Part shown: positions 13,266 to 23,645 of the stretch, in pieces
Layout of the letters: every line of letters begins with the position of its first letter
Position numbering within the stretch: position 1 is the stretch's first letter
Assembly: GCA_963573385.1 (NCBI GenBank)
Contig: CAUYLG010034913.1
Coordinates: forward strand, 1 to 64,000
DNA: 64,000 bases
Direction of reading: 5' to 3'
Source: Cacajao melanocephalus
Lineage: Eukaryota > Chordata > Mammalia > Primates > Pitheciidae
The notes under the pieces: generated by a model
The model's input: the letters and a program-made list of their open reading frames with translations, nothing else
What the model was told of the DNA's origin: nothing
Databases searched by the model: none
Position numbers and translations under genes: made by a program

Positions 13266-14814
13266 AATGTGGGTCTTGAAACCTCAACAATATCTGTGTA
13301 ATAAACACGTAAGGCAATCTGCAACAGCATTTTAGTATGCCGTCTAGTGCCAGATTCAGGCATTATGCTAAAGGAAAATTCAGGAAAAGCATTTGATCTA
13401 GCTACAAAGTAGACAATCTTTAGGGCAATAAATGTATTACACATCCTTTAGTCATTCCCCTGAAATATTACTTTTGAAGTTATTGATTGAAATTGAGACA
13501 CATTTTATAATTGATGACATGTTTTAATTTAATTAGCAGTAAGTTTTCTTCATGGTATGTACAATTAATGCTGCACCTCATAATCAGTATCATCTTAGAT
13601 TTGATAGAGTACAGTATATGGTCAGTCTTTAATAGAATACAGTATATGATCTTTATTACCCCTTAGAAAAGTTTAAGAACAAATACTTTTGTTCTTAACC
13701 TATTGGTTAAGAACCTGTTGGTTTTTTGTTCATTATCCCTAAGTTCTGTTGAGATAATCTTTGAAAAATTCTGCTATCAAATGTGTTTTAAAAACACAGC
13801 AAAATCTCTTGGAGATTTTCATTGCATACTAGCATATAAGATTTCTATGTTCTGTCAGCATTATTTAATTCTGTAATATTGGGTCATGCTTATTTCCAAT
13901 TATATTTTCCATTTTTATAATTTTGCTTCTCTAGCCCTACATTTAGCACTTTATAAGAGAACTTGTCTAAGTCTTTGGCTTTTTATACCTAAGCTAAATG
14001 AGCTTCTATTTTAGAATCTCTCTGATTGTCAAAGTAATTTATCACATTTAAGTCACCAAGGGATTGAGATAAACTGATTTTATTTCAACTCTTTCAAAAT
14101 TCTTTCTTACTTAGGATGTTTGTAGTCATGGTCTATGCTTGTGGTGGTCAGTCCTGTCAACTAGTATTCTTAAGTTTGTTTTGTTCCTATCACTGTGGTA
14201 ACCATCTTAGACGTTATATATTCTGTGTTTTTAAACACTCTGATCTCAGTGAGGAAAAACCCATTAATTCATAACTTATTGCATTCATAGCATAATAATA
14301 CTGCATTAAAGGGTATGGGAAATGAGAATAGAAATGTGGATTGGTACCACAGTGTGTAGCAGTTTGACTGCCAGACTAAAAACACTGCTAGGTTAAGGCA
14401 GCTTTTGAGAAAGGGAATATTCTTTATTTATCCTGTTCTACCATGTAGTTAGCCTAAAAACTGTAATTATTTCAAGTAGAAGCTTGGTACTTTATCATCA
14501 CATCTTCTGGACTTCAATTCATTTTCTGATTTTTTTTTCTTTTTTAACTATTTCTACTGTGAAAAACCTATGTAATAGGATTTTTCTGATGATTAGATTA
14601 GATGTTCATAAAGTGTTTAACAAACAGTACTTGGCACAGTTAGAGATGATAATATAATGACAAAAATACTGGATTATGGCTGTAGCTGAAGTATGTGTGT
14701 TTGTGTGGCAGGGGTGAGTAGTAGGTGTTGAACTACCAAATCTGCTCTAATCTAGCTAAACTATCCCTGTGTCAGATATACCACACCAGGGCCATTCTTG
14801 CAGCTTCCATTTTT
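13266..14814. other. AT-rich sequence without recognised features
   Basis: Nothing supportable is seen. A 63-codon reverse frame at 13253-13444 shows no motif. Confidence 0.4.
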
Positions 14815-14945
14815 TAGACTGGAAATCAAGAGACCTCGGTTCTTATCCCAACTCTGTGTTACTTTGCAGATTACCTTAACTTCTAGGCTGTGGTGCCTTC
14901 ATAGAGAAAATAATGAATTTGGATTAGGTAATTATTAGATTTAAA
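14815..14945 (+). mobile_element. MIR fragment
   Basis: The stretch 'ggaaatcaagagacctcggt' through 'tatcccaactctgtgttact' to 'gaatttggattaggt' follows the MIR core: a 'trait, tail' order with the 'cccaactctg' core and a degraded 'cctcatctgt' region. Confidence 0.5.
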
Positions 14946-16187
14946 ATATGTGATTCTTTAGGGATAGGCAAGGAGTAGTTGAGGATCCCTTAAGAGAACA
15001 TGAAAGTAGGATCATGGTCTTTTATCTCCTTGCACTGTTTCTGATGGATTACCCAAACCAAACTGGTAAATGACTTCAGAATTCATCTGCTTCTTATAGA
15101 AAAATTATTTTCTCTATAAAACAGGGCTATGTAAAAAAGCACTATAACAAAACAGTACTTAAATTTTATTTAAAATATGTTTGCATTTCTCAAATTGAGA
15201 GTCAATAAAGAAAATTCTGAGGCAAGAAAACATCTCTGAGATGCTTTGCGATTGGACACACTCATTGAGACAACTGAGGAATTTGGAAAAAGAAATTGAG
15301 TAATATTTGATAAATTTACATTCTTTACAAACCCAGGGCCAGTATAGCTTCTTTGAATTTCAAATGTAGAAACTATAGGCCTGCCATTACTCAGGGTACA
15401 TCTCTTGGACAGGCAGTCCTAAAATCCTGGTCAGGTTACATTTGAAAGGTTTAATCAGTTCTTCTCCACAGTACCCTAGCCCTCCAGTCTCCTACAGTGC
15501 TCTTTTATGTCTTATTATCAACAAAGTGGGACTAGAAGATTTCCAAGATAACTTTCAATTCAATAGTTATAGTGCATTAGTATAGTACTGATCTTTTTTC
15601 CTTTAGCTTTTTATTTCATTGGTTCTTTTGCTTTTCTGTTTTCGGTTGCCTGTTTTCTGTATTCTTTCTTCTTGTTACTGTCTACTTAGGCCATGAAATT
15701 GAGGTGGATTTGTGTGAGAAATACTGAGGGAACAAAGGAATTAGACTGATACTGCTTTCCTAACACCTCTTCCTGAAACAAACACACTAACTTATTTATT
15801 ATTTTCAATATGGAGAGGAAGGAGACAATGAGAAGAAAATTAAAAGGAGAGAAAGTGAGAATACTGAATTGGAAAAGGTGCTTTAAAAATATTGGTAGTA
15901 ATTTTAAAAAGGGGGTGATTTAAAAAAATAAATCCATCTCCTTTATACACATATCCCCTGTGTGATAGATAAAAACAACCAAAACCCCTAAAATTTATGT
16001 AATTTCATTCTAAAGGACAGAGCTATGTTGCTATCACCTTCTAGTTATCAGTTTAGAAATCTTGCTCATTAGGGTTGGAATGTTAAAACCAAGAAAGTCA
16101 TTGCTGCCTATTCAAGAGTTGAGATTTTAGCTTTACTTTTCTCTGAGTATTTATTTATCAAAGGTATTCTCAGCAGGTAATGATAAA
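14946..16187. other. AT-rich sequence without recognised features
   Basis: No gene or repeat family is recognised in this stretch. Confidence 0.4.
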
Positions 16188-16374
16188 CCTGAAACTGTTC
16201 CAGCCTGTGTGCAACTACTCCCACACCATGTTGTTGGAATAGATTTAAGCACCCTTTGTAAACCCATGCCAGAAAGTACTTCCAATTTGAAGTTTCTGCT
16301 CAGTTAGATTAAAAGGGGGAAATTCCCATCTGTTCAGAGACAACAGTGACCAAAAAAAAAAAAAAAAAAAAAAA
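16188..16374 (+). mobile_element. candidate short L1-mediated retrocopy with poly(A)
   Basis: A 23-nt A-tract (16352-16374) ends a roughly 165-bp segment of balanced composition. An ATTAAA lies at 16308-16313. Similar 13-bp sequences flank it: 'aggtaatgataaa' at 16175-16187 and 'aggtaataagaaa' at 16374-16386 (11 of 13 identical). This is the layout of a retroposed 3' transcript end, but the source is unknown. The 44-nt gap between ATTAAA and tail start exceeds the usual spacing. Confidence 0.35.
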
Positions 16375-16386
16375 GGTAATAAGAAA

Positions 16387-16634
16387 AGATTTCCCTGTTT
16401 GAGATGTGCTTTTTGTGGATGAAAGGTTTTCATTGGTACAGATTGTTTGTTTTCACATAATGATATTTGGATCTGATGTTCAAAAGAAGTATTTGGATCT
16501 AAATTAAAAACGAAGTTATAACTCTAAATATTATACTATACTTAATTTACTTGTTTTGGTTGGTATTTAGATTTAAAACTCTGCTAGCATACTTGACTGC
16601 TTAATATTCACCCTTCTCCCTTCTTTAAAATATC
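16387..16634. other. unrecognised AT-rich sequence
   Basis: Nothing supportable is seen in this stretch. Confidence 0.35.
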
Positions 16635-17110
16635 ACATCCCCACCTGTTCATCTCTTACCATGATGACTGCAAGAACCTCTTAGTGGCTACTTACTTTCA
16701 ATACATCTTTTAATTTGCTGTTATATGGATCTGACTTTAGATCTGATCATATCACTTTCTAGTGTAATGATCTGCAAATTCCTGGCAAAATGTACAAAGT
16801 TCCTTTACCACCAGGCCCATTTTACTTCTTCAACCTCCCCTTCTGCCAACATGTCCTACTTGACACCCACTTGAGGCACATAATTTTCTTTTCAGGTCTC
16901 TGACTTTGCACATGCTTCTGTTCCTTCTTTCTTCTGTGAAGGCATTTATTGCACTGTTTACTACCCTGTTTAATCTTTCTTCCAGGATGGGGTTATTACA
17001 TTGTTTGTAATTGTCTCTTAACTTGACTTTTTCCTCTTTAATACCCTGCTTTATATATTTCTAGCCTTTAGCACAGTGCCTCATTCAATAACTGTTTGTT
17101 CCATTACTGT
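16635..17110 (+). mobile_element. L2 fragment (LINE-2), 3' region
   Basis: The ordered L2-like landmarks are 'agtggctacttactttca' near 16683, 'gatctgatcatatcacttt' near 16740, 'acaaagttcctttaccacca' near 16794, 'gactttgcacatgcttctgtt' near 16902, and the terminal 'agcacagtgcctcattcaa' near 17070. They are in the plus orientation and strongly diverged. Confidence 0.7.
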
Positions 17111-17464
17111 CCCTTCTTCTGTATCTTGTAAATTTCTGGTGTCTCCGCCCAACAAGGTTTAGAATCTTAAGTAGGCTTGTAGCTCTTATAGCTGTTCTTT
17201 AAGACCTGTTGATTTCCTGAGTGTTCCCCTCAAAAATTCCTTAATTTTTATCCCCATTATTATTGATCCCACCTTCTTCCTTCAGATTTTAATAATCAGA
17301 TATATTTATTTGCCTCTGAAATAAAGAAGGTCAATTCCCAGCATGAGTGTCTGGTTTATTTATACTATGTAACACTAGTTAGTGGATCTTGTGTTTCTAC
17401 TTTTATCTTCTAAGACTTTTAGACTTTTCCTTCTATCTCCTGGACTATACCTGCTACTTTATGT
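17111..17464. other. unrecognised sequence
   Basis: No gene or repeat family is recognised. Confidence 0.35.
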
Positions 17465-17570
17465 TTATTTTAGACAGGTGAACGGAGATTTGGAGGAGTG
17501 AAATGCATTGCCCAAGATCATGGAGCTAGGAATTGATATAATTAGTTTTAGTTGCCCTGAAAGCCTATGA
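17465..17570 (-). mobile_element. MIR fragment, reverse (weak)
   Basis: The segment 'gaaatgcattgcccaagat' ... 'atggagctaggaattgat' matches the reverse complement of the MIR core ('cttgcccaaggtcac', 'cagctagtaa'). Confidence 0.45.
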
Positions 17571-17935
17571 GTGCCTTTTTTAAAAATGCACTACGCTGCT
17601 AACCTCGTAAGCACTAGACCTAAGGTGCTCTCTTAAATTATCTACTAATGTCTCTTATAATGTTTCTTATTTTGATTAATTTCTCATTTCCAAACGGATG
17701 GCAAGTAGGAAGTAGGGTTTAGGATATAAATTTTTTCTTTTCAGTCAATTTTGATGAAAGGAATTTGTTTATATATTTAATGATAGCCATATGATGGTCA
17801 CTAAATTTTGTTTTTTAAATATAATTTGACAGAGCAAAAGGGAAAAAAGATATGAAATATTTCTTTATTTTAACTCACAGTCTTTGAGGACTTTTTTTTT
17901 TGTACATTGGAAAATTATTTTGAAAATGTAAAATA
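17571..17935. other. unrecognised AT-rich sequence
   Basis: Nothing supportable is seen. Confidence 0.35.
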
Positions 17936-18860
17936 CAGCCATTTTTTAGTGTCCATGGGGGATTGGTTCCAGGACCCCCTCGGATACCAAAATCCAAAGA
18001 TACTCAAGTCCCTTGTATAAAACGGTTTTGTATTTGTATATAACTGTTACAAGAAGGGGATCCCAATCCAGACTCCAAGAGAGGGTTCAGAGATCTAGCA
18101 CAAGAAAGAATTCGAAAGCAAGTTTATTGAAAAAGTAAAGGAATAAAAAAATGGCTTTTCTATACGCAGAGCAGCCCTTAGGGCTGTGGGTTGGGTATTT
18201 TTATTTTTTATTTCTTGATTATATCCTAAACAAGGGTAGATTATTCATGAGTTTTCTGGGAAAGGGGTGGGTAATTCCCAGAACTGAGGTTTCCTCCTCT
18301 TTTTAAACTATATAGGGTAACTTCCTGATGTTGTCATGGCATTTACAAACTGTCTTGGTGCTGGTGGGAGTGTCTTTTAATATGCAAATGCATGATAATT
18401 AGCATATAATGCGCAGTGAGGAGGACCAGAGGTCACTTTCATCGCAATCTTGGTTTTGGTGCGTTTTGGGCCAGCTCCTTTATAGCACCCTGTTTTATCA
18501 CCAAGGTCTTTGTGACATATCTTGTGCCAACCTCCTATCTCATCCTGTGACTTACAGTGCATAACTCCTGTGTCTCAGCCTTATTTTACCCAGCTCCTAT
18601 TCAAGATGGAGTCACTCTGGTTCTAATAGCTCTGATATAACTACACACATCCCCCCTTTAAATCAGCTCTAGATTACTTATAATATCTAATACAATGCCT
18701 CTCCATCCCTTTATTCCAGTGGATTCAACATAGTACTCGCCATGCTGGCAAATTCAAGTTTTGCTTTTTGGAAAGTTCTGAAATGTTTCCTTCTGAATAT
18801 TTTTGATCCTTGGTTAATTGAATCCATAGTTGGGGAACCCATACATACGGAGGACTGACT
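17936..18860 (-). mobile_element. MER2 DNA transposon (Tigger/pogo group), split by an LTR
   Basis: The ends are inverted repeats of the MER2 type: 'cagccattttttagtgtcc' with 'gggggattggttccaggac' on the left, and 'atacatacggaggactgac' on the right. Both are flanked by TA, the target used by Tc1/mariner-Tigger elements (17934-17935 and 18861-18862). The middle ('agattacttataatatct' near 18671) matches the MER2 interior. It encodes no transposase, so it is a non-autonomous copy. A solo LTR interrupts it at 18045-18637. Confidence 0.88.
18041..18641 (-). mobile_element. solo class I ERV LTR inside MER2, with 4-bp target duplication
   Basis: The LTR runs 18045-18637 in reverse orientation. It ends in TGTTAC on the left, and the right end is TATCA-type on the reverse strand (mutated from CA). 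TAAC flanks it at 18041-18044 and 18638-18641. A 4-bp duplication is typical of class I (gammaretrovirus-like) ERVs. Removing the LTR and one TAAC restores a continuous MER2 interior. In LTR orientation it has an AATAAA near 18120 and an ATTTGCAT octamer at 18382-18389. The copy at 39296-39907 is the same family. I do not assign a Repbase name. Confidence 0.9.
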
Positions 18861-18862
18861 AT

Positions 18863-19514
18863 ATTCTAATGTGTGATTTACACAGTTGGGATTGGTTAAA
18901 TGGAGAGAGAGTGAAGAGATAAAAGAGAGATTGAGATACGTAGGTAGATGAGCCCATGAAAATATTAGTCTGTTGGTTGCTTGTAAGAGAAAATAGAGAA
19001 TTAGAAAATTTCATTTTACTGTTAATAAGTTTTATTTCAGTGACCCAGTCTACTGAGTGGGCAAAGAGTGTTCTCAGAACATGTTGGAATTGGCATTTAG
19101 AAAATCCAACAGATAAAATATTATACTCACTGACTCATGAAACAGAAACAATTAAGGTCCCAATTTAGCATTCTAAATTGTCCAGATTCAGGACAGAGGA
19201 TCTAATCATTAGGCTTATTTTACAAATATCCATGTGGTAGAGTTAGAAGGATGAGCTAAGTGCAGAAATCAGTAGTTCTGGGAAAGGTTCTGGTTTAAAA
19301 TTTGAGCCTCTGTTAATCTCTATAAATGGACTCATTTACATTTTAATGTAAATTTCTAAATATCAATTGAAATAATGTAGCTGTTTGAATTTTTAAAGTG
19401 GGTTCTTACCTGATTTTTCTGTTATTAATTCATTCATGTGTAACTCATAAGTGCAAAGTTTATCTTAATTTCAGAGGAGCTGGAAAGAGAATTAGGAGGT
19501 ACAATTTGTAATTC
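18863..19514. other. unrecognised AT-rich sequence
   Basis: A 70-codon frame at 18956-19168 has no recognisable motif and no context that supports a gene. Confidence 0.35.
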
Positions 19515-19725
19515 AAGGGCAGAGTCTAGTATAGTGGTTAACAACACAGGCTGTGGAGCCAGACTGCTTGAGGACAAATCTGTGTTCTTTCTCTTTCTTG
19601 TTACTTGCTTTATAATCTTGGATAAGCCACTTGATTTCCCATTGCTTTCATATTCTCCTTTGTACAATGTGGATAGTATACCTACCTTATAGGACAGTAC
19701 GTTCTTAGTAAATCTTAACAATTTG
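19515..19725 (+). mobile_element. MIR element
   Basis: It shows the classic MIR order: 'gtctagtatagtggttaa' near 19526, 'ggctgtggagccagactgc', 'gataagccacttgatttcc', and 'tacctaccttataggac' near 19679. This is a nearly complete tRNA-derived SINE in the plus orientation. Confidence 0.85.
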
Positions 19726-19984
19726 TAGTTTCTGCCTTGCTATTAATGTGTTGCGTTATCTTTGGGAAGTCACTTTATATCTTTGGGCTTTGTTTATTAA
19801 TATTGTGTAAGCGTACAAATAAGCTCTAGTTATGAGGATATAAACTCTAGTTTACCTTCTAGTTCTAGAACTGATTTTAATAGAATAAAATAGGCATATC
19901 ACAGCTTATAGAATAAGCGTATGAAAAATATATAATTTTGATATCAAATAAGTACTTGAATAAATAAAGTTCTAATGTCAGAGG

Positions 19985-20150
19985 CCTGTGATTTGGTACT
20001 GTGTCACTTTGGACAAGTTGGTTGGCTTCTTTAAGCCTATAAAATAGGATAATAAGAACTCTCTCATACAAGAATTGTGCTGATTTTAAGACATAACCCC
20101 TCAAAATGCCAATTATAGTGCCTGATTGTATAGTATGTAGTTAATAATGC
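19985..20150 (+). mobile_element. MIR fragment
   Basis: The region covers the MIR 'ctgtgtcactttggacaag' core, then 'taaaataggataataagaac' near 20039 and a degraded 3' part. Confidence 0.65.
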
Positions 20151-21129
20151 TACTGCCCTTAAATCCCTCTTACATACAGAGTCTCTGTTTCTCTCAGTTC
20201 TCTCTCACAAAGGATTGTCTCTCTAATTTATATATTTGAATTTGTGTCATTCTCAATATGGGATGATTTTAGCATAAGACTTAAAGTGAATTTGTGAGAT
20301 AAAACTGGGCAAATTTTATCCAGCTCTTTGTGGAAGGAAGAGCCATTGAGAAGCTACAAAAGATAGAAGTTTCTCCTAATGGGATTTAATTTTGGCAGGA
20401 TCAGGATTGAGAATACAAGGAAAAGAGAATTAAGAAAGCAGGGTAAAGGTAAGGTGATGTCTAGATGTCTGCAGCATTAAGGTAGCATTTTAGGAGAAAA
20501 CTGGTCCCAGCTTATCTTTATCTCATTCCTTTGTTTTGTTAAGGTTTTTCTTTGGTTTAGGATTGTATTATAGCCAATAAGTCCTCATAATGATATTTAG
20601 AATGTATTGCTGTCCGATACGAATATGGCATTGGTTCATTAACTGGTTTTGTTAGGCCTTGAGGAAACAATGACTAACTTTTCTAAGTTTCAGCATCTTC
20701 TTTTACAAGGGGTAGAGGAGAGAACAGGATTGAACTAGATTATTTAAATGTTTTCCAGCTCTAAAATGTTATGATTCCTATTATTAATCTAAGTATGTTG
20801 CTCTACACATGCAATCAACCTTAGGAAACGCTACCTTTATTCCAACTAAATTGCCTTTAGAGCCGATTCTTGATCTGTCCAGGAACATGGAGCTTATTAC
20901 TTTACAGGCTGAGTAATGCATCCTTCTCTCTTTACTTTTAACTTTATTAGAATTAACTGTCTTTTCCTTCCCACCTCTGCCAGATTTCTGGAGTGCTCTG
21001 TTTGAATTTAACGGCCTATGGATCCTCTTAGCAGAGATGAGAGGGAGAGGGTAGGGAGACCACATTACATATAGGATCTGGAGGTTTGAGTGAGGGCCAA
21101 GGAAGAAAGGGCAATGCAGGGAAGAGGAC
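20151..21129. other. unrecognised sequence
   Basis: A 146-codon reverse open frame (20784-21224) overlaps this region and the next MIR. It has no domain, no codon bias and overlaps a SINE, so it is not called as a gene. Confidence 0.4.
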
Positions 21130-21315
21130 AAGAGGATCGGTCTTGGATAAAGACTGCGTGAATTCAAATTCTGGCTTTTTTGTGCCTCAATTTCCTTAAG
21201 TATAATGAGGATAGTAACTCCCATAGGACTGTATTAATGAGATGATGTATTTGGTAATGATCTTAAGACAATGCTTCCTTCTTAGTAAGCATTAAATAAA
21301 TGGTAGCTAATATTA
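21130..21315 (+). mobile_element. MIR element
   Basis: Landmarks are 'gactgcgtgaattcaaattc', 'gcctcaatttccttaagta', 'aatgaggatagtaactccca' and 'gtaagcattaaataaatgg' in the plus orientation. Confidence 0.75.
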
Positions 21316-22521
21316 ACAATTATTTTTAAGATTTTTTTTTTTTTTACTAAGAATCTTATAAGGATTATATTAGGAAGTAGGCTGTCTCTGTAAGATTACT
21401 TATATGCCATTTGAGAGTAAATATAGTAATTAATAGCATGATCCTTTGTGTGGTAAACGTGACTTGGCTGAAACTAATATGACTGAAGTTGAAGACTGAA
21501 TAAATGTAAATTTCTTCTTTAAGAGTAATATTTTGCTTGGAAAGTTTTGTATATTCCCATGTGTGTCTAATTTGTTACTATTCTTTATACTTTAGAGCTT
21601 AAAGTATACTCTAGGATGGGGAAATTAGATTTGGAAGTCACCTCATAAAAAATCTCATTCATCCCTTGTCCTTTACAGAAGACATGATCCTGAAGGGTAC
21701 CCAGTTGAGAAAGAAGTAGGAGTTGAGGACCTGAAATCCCTATTGAGGCATATATAATTTGGGACATTTTCTATTTTTAAAACAACTAAGATGGTTAGAA
21801 ATTCATCTTTCTATTCATGTCATGAATGCATTTCATGTTTTTGAGACTTCAACATTAATAGATTTCAGTGTATTAAGAAAGTATATATTTGGTTCAGAAT
21901 ACCATAATTGTTCCTGACTGTAGATATTCAATAAAATAGAATCTCTGAAGCCTTTAAAAATGACCTTTTAAAATAGATAAAAATCTTTGCCTGTAAACAT
22001 TTATGTCATTACTTTGTAGATGTTTTAAGTAACTTCTTTACTTTTGAAGTGTTAAAAATTACCAGTGGCTTTATTCCCAGGGAGAAAGGAAAGGGAATGA
22101 GATAACCAAACATGTGTACAAGATTTATTTTTTAGATGATACAAACTCCAAAAAGTTATAATTTTTATGAGCTTTTAAATTTGCCTGTAGACAAATTTGT
22201 CTCATTTCTGTGTTATAAGATTATGTACATTAACTGAAAAACTTACAAATGAGAGTATAGACAATTATTTTATACTTTGGTAACTTCACCAGCAAATCCA
22301 GTGGCTCCAATCAGAAGATAATGGCCTTGAAATACAAATAAAGACAGAAAAATATCCTTGACAGCAAAAGATTGCAAAACAGACACTTTAAATTGTTTCT
22401 GAAAACATGGTTGTTTAATCAGTGATAGATATAAGATAAATGATATTTAACCCTTATTCCTAAAATCATAAACTCTTTATTTTTGTATTTGTGAAAGGTA
22501 TTTTGATTCTTACTTGCAGGC
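21316..22521. other. AT-rich sequence without recognised features
   Basis: Nothing supportable is seen apart from a 13-nt T-run near 21333. Confidence 0.4.
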
Positions 22522-23042
22522 TGTTTGATGGCTAATACTGTCAATCTGACTGGATTGAAGGATACAGAGTATTGATCCTGGGTGTATCTGTGAGGGTGTT
22601 GCCAAAAGAGATTAACATTTGAGTCAGTGGGCTGGGGGAGGCAGACTTACCTTTAATCTGTGTGGGCAGAATCTCGTCAGCTGCCAGCATGGTTAGAACA
22701 AAAAAGCAGGCAGAAAAATGTGAAAAGAGAGACTGGCCTAGCCACTCAGCCTACATCTTTCTCCTGTGCTACATACTTCCTGCCCTTGAATATCAGACTC
22801 CAAGTTCTTCAGTTTTGAAACTTGGACTGGCTCTCCTTGCTCCTCAGCCTCCAGACGGTCTATTGTGGGACCTTGTGATTGTGTGGGGAAAAAAAGATAT
22901 ATATATATATATATTTATATATAAAATGAAAAAAATATATTTATATAAAATAAAAAAAATAAAAATGTGTGTGTGTGTGTGTATATATATATATAATTTT
23001 TTTCCCCCATTAGTTCTATCTCTCTAGAGAATGCTAAGGAAT
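22522..23042 (+). repeat. 5' LTR of the ERVL provirus (MLT2-type)
   Basis: It matches the 3'LTR along its length ('gggtgttgccaaa', 'agattaacatttgagtcagt', 'gcaggcagaaaaatgtgaa', 'ctctctagaga'). The 3' third carries an expanded AT/GT simple repeat at 22892-22997. A 121-codon frame at 22662-23027 runs through LTR and simple repeat and is not a gene. Confidence 0.9.
22892..22997. repeat. compound (TA)n/(GT)n microsatellite in the 5' LTR
   Basis: There are TA runs, A-rich interruptions, then about eight GT units (22966-22982) and a final TA run. The 3'LTR has a (CA)n tract at the corresponding place. Confidence 0.95.
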
Positions 23043-23050
23043 ATAGATTT

Positions 23051-23065
23051 TGGTACCAGGAGTGG
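23051..23065 (+). promoter_or_regulatory. retroviral primer-binding site, tRNA-Leu-like
   Basis: The sequence 'tggtaccaggagtgg' sits just after the 5'LTR. It differs by two bases from the complement of the 3' end of a leucine tRNA (TGG followed by TGTCAGGAGTGG-type sequence), in line with leucine priming in HERV-L. Confidence 0.75.
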
Positions 23066-23352
23066 TTCTAGAAGAACAGAATATTAAGGATGGAGTTTTT
23101 TTGTTGGTTTTTGGGGTTTTTGGAGTTGGCTGCTTAATATGATTGGAACCAAAAATGCTAAGGACTCTACTTTAATAGTATGGAGAACACTCATAGTCCT
23201 TGGCATGAACTGTTTAGATAGTTATGCAAAATAAATTCATTTGACACTCTTGATTCATCACTTGTGAGAGGCAAGGAGTTTAGTGACTCTATACATGATA
23301 CCTTTGACCATATGTGGAAAACCAAGGAACATAATGAAACTTGTTGGTTGCT

Positions 23353-23628
23353 GCATGTTCTCACTCATAAATGGGTGTTGAACAATGAGAACACATGGAC
23401 ACAGGGAGGGGAACATCACATACTGGGGCCTGTTGCGGGATTCAGTGGGTAGGAGAGGGATATCAGGGGGGTGGGGAGCTAGGGGAGGGATAGCATTAGG
23501 TGAAATACCTAATATAGATGACGGGGTGATGGCTGCAGCAAACCACCATGGCACGTGTATACCTATGTAACAAACCTGCAAGCTCTGCATATGTACCCCA
23601 GAACTTAAAGTATAATAATAATAATAAA
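23353..23628 (+). mobile_element. 5'-truncated L1 3' end inside the provirus
   Basis: The segment is the terminal ORF2/3'UTR part of L1 ('gcatgttctcactcataaat' near 23353, 'gaacttaaagtataataata' at the end) with a patterned A-rich tail. It is flanked by 17-bp duplications, 'gaaacttgttggttgct' (23336-23352) and 'gaaactggttggttgct' (23629-23645), which differ at one base. The insertion is therefore younger than the provirus. Confidence 0.95.
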
Positions 23629-23645
23629 GAAACTGGTTGGTTGCT

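Noticed and set aside
20784..21224. 146-codon reverse open frame, the longest in the window outside known elements
   Set aside because: It overlaps a MIR, shows no domain, signal or codon bias, and has no splice or promoter context. A frame of this length is expected by chance in 64 kb.
19515..21315. tRNA-like sequence at the MIR copies
   Set aside because: MIRs are tRNA-derived SINEs. The internal promoter boxes are decayed and no cloverleaf can be drawn.
22662..23027. 121-codon open frame ending in repeated Ile/Tyr and Lys
   Set aside because: It translates the 5'LTR and its TA microsatellite. A similar frame in the 3'LTR (29115-29369) confirms that it is LTR sequence.
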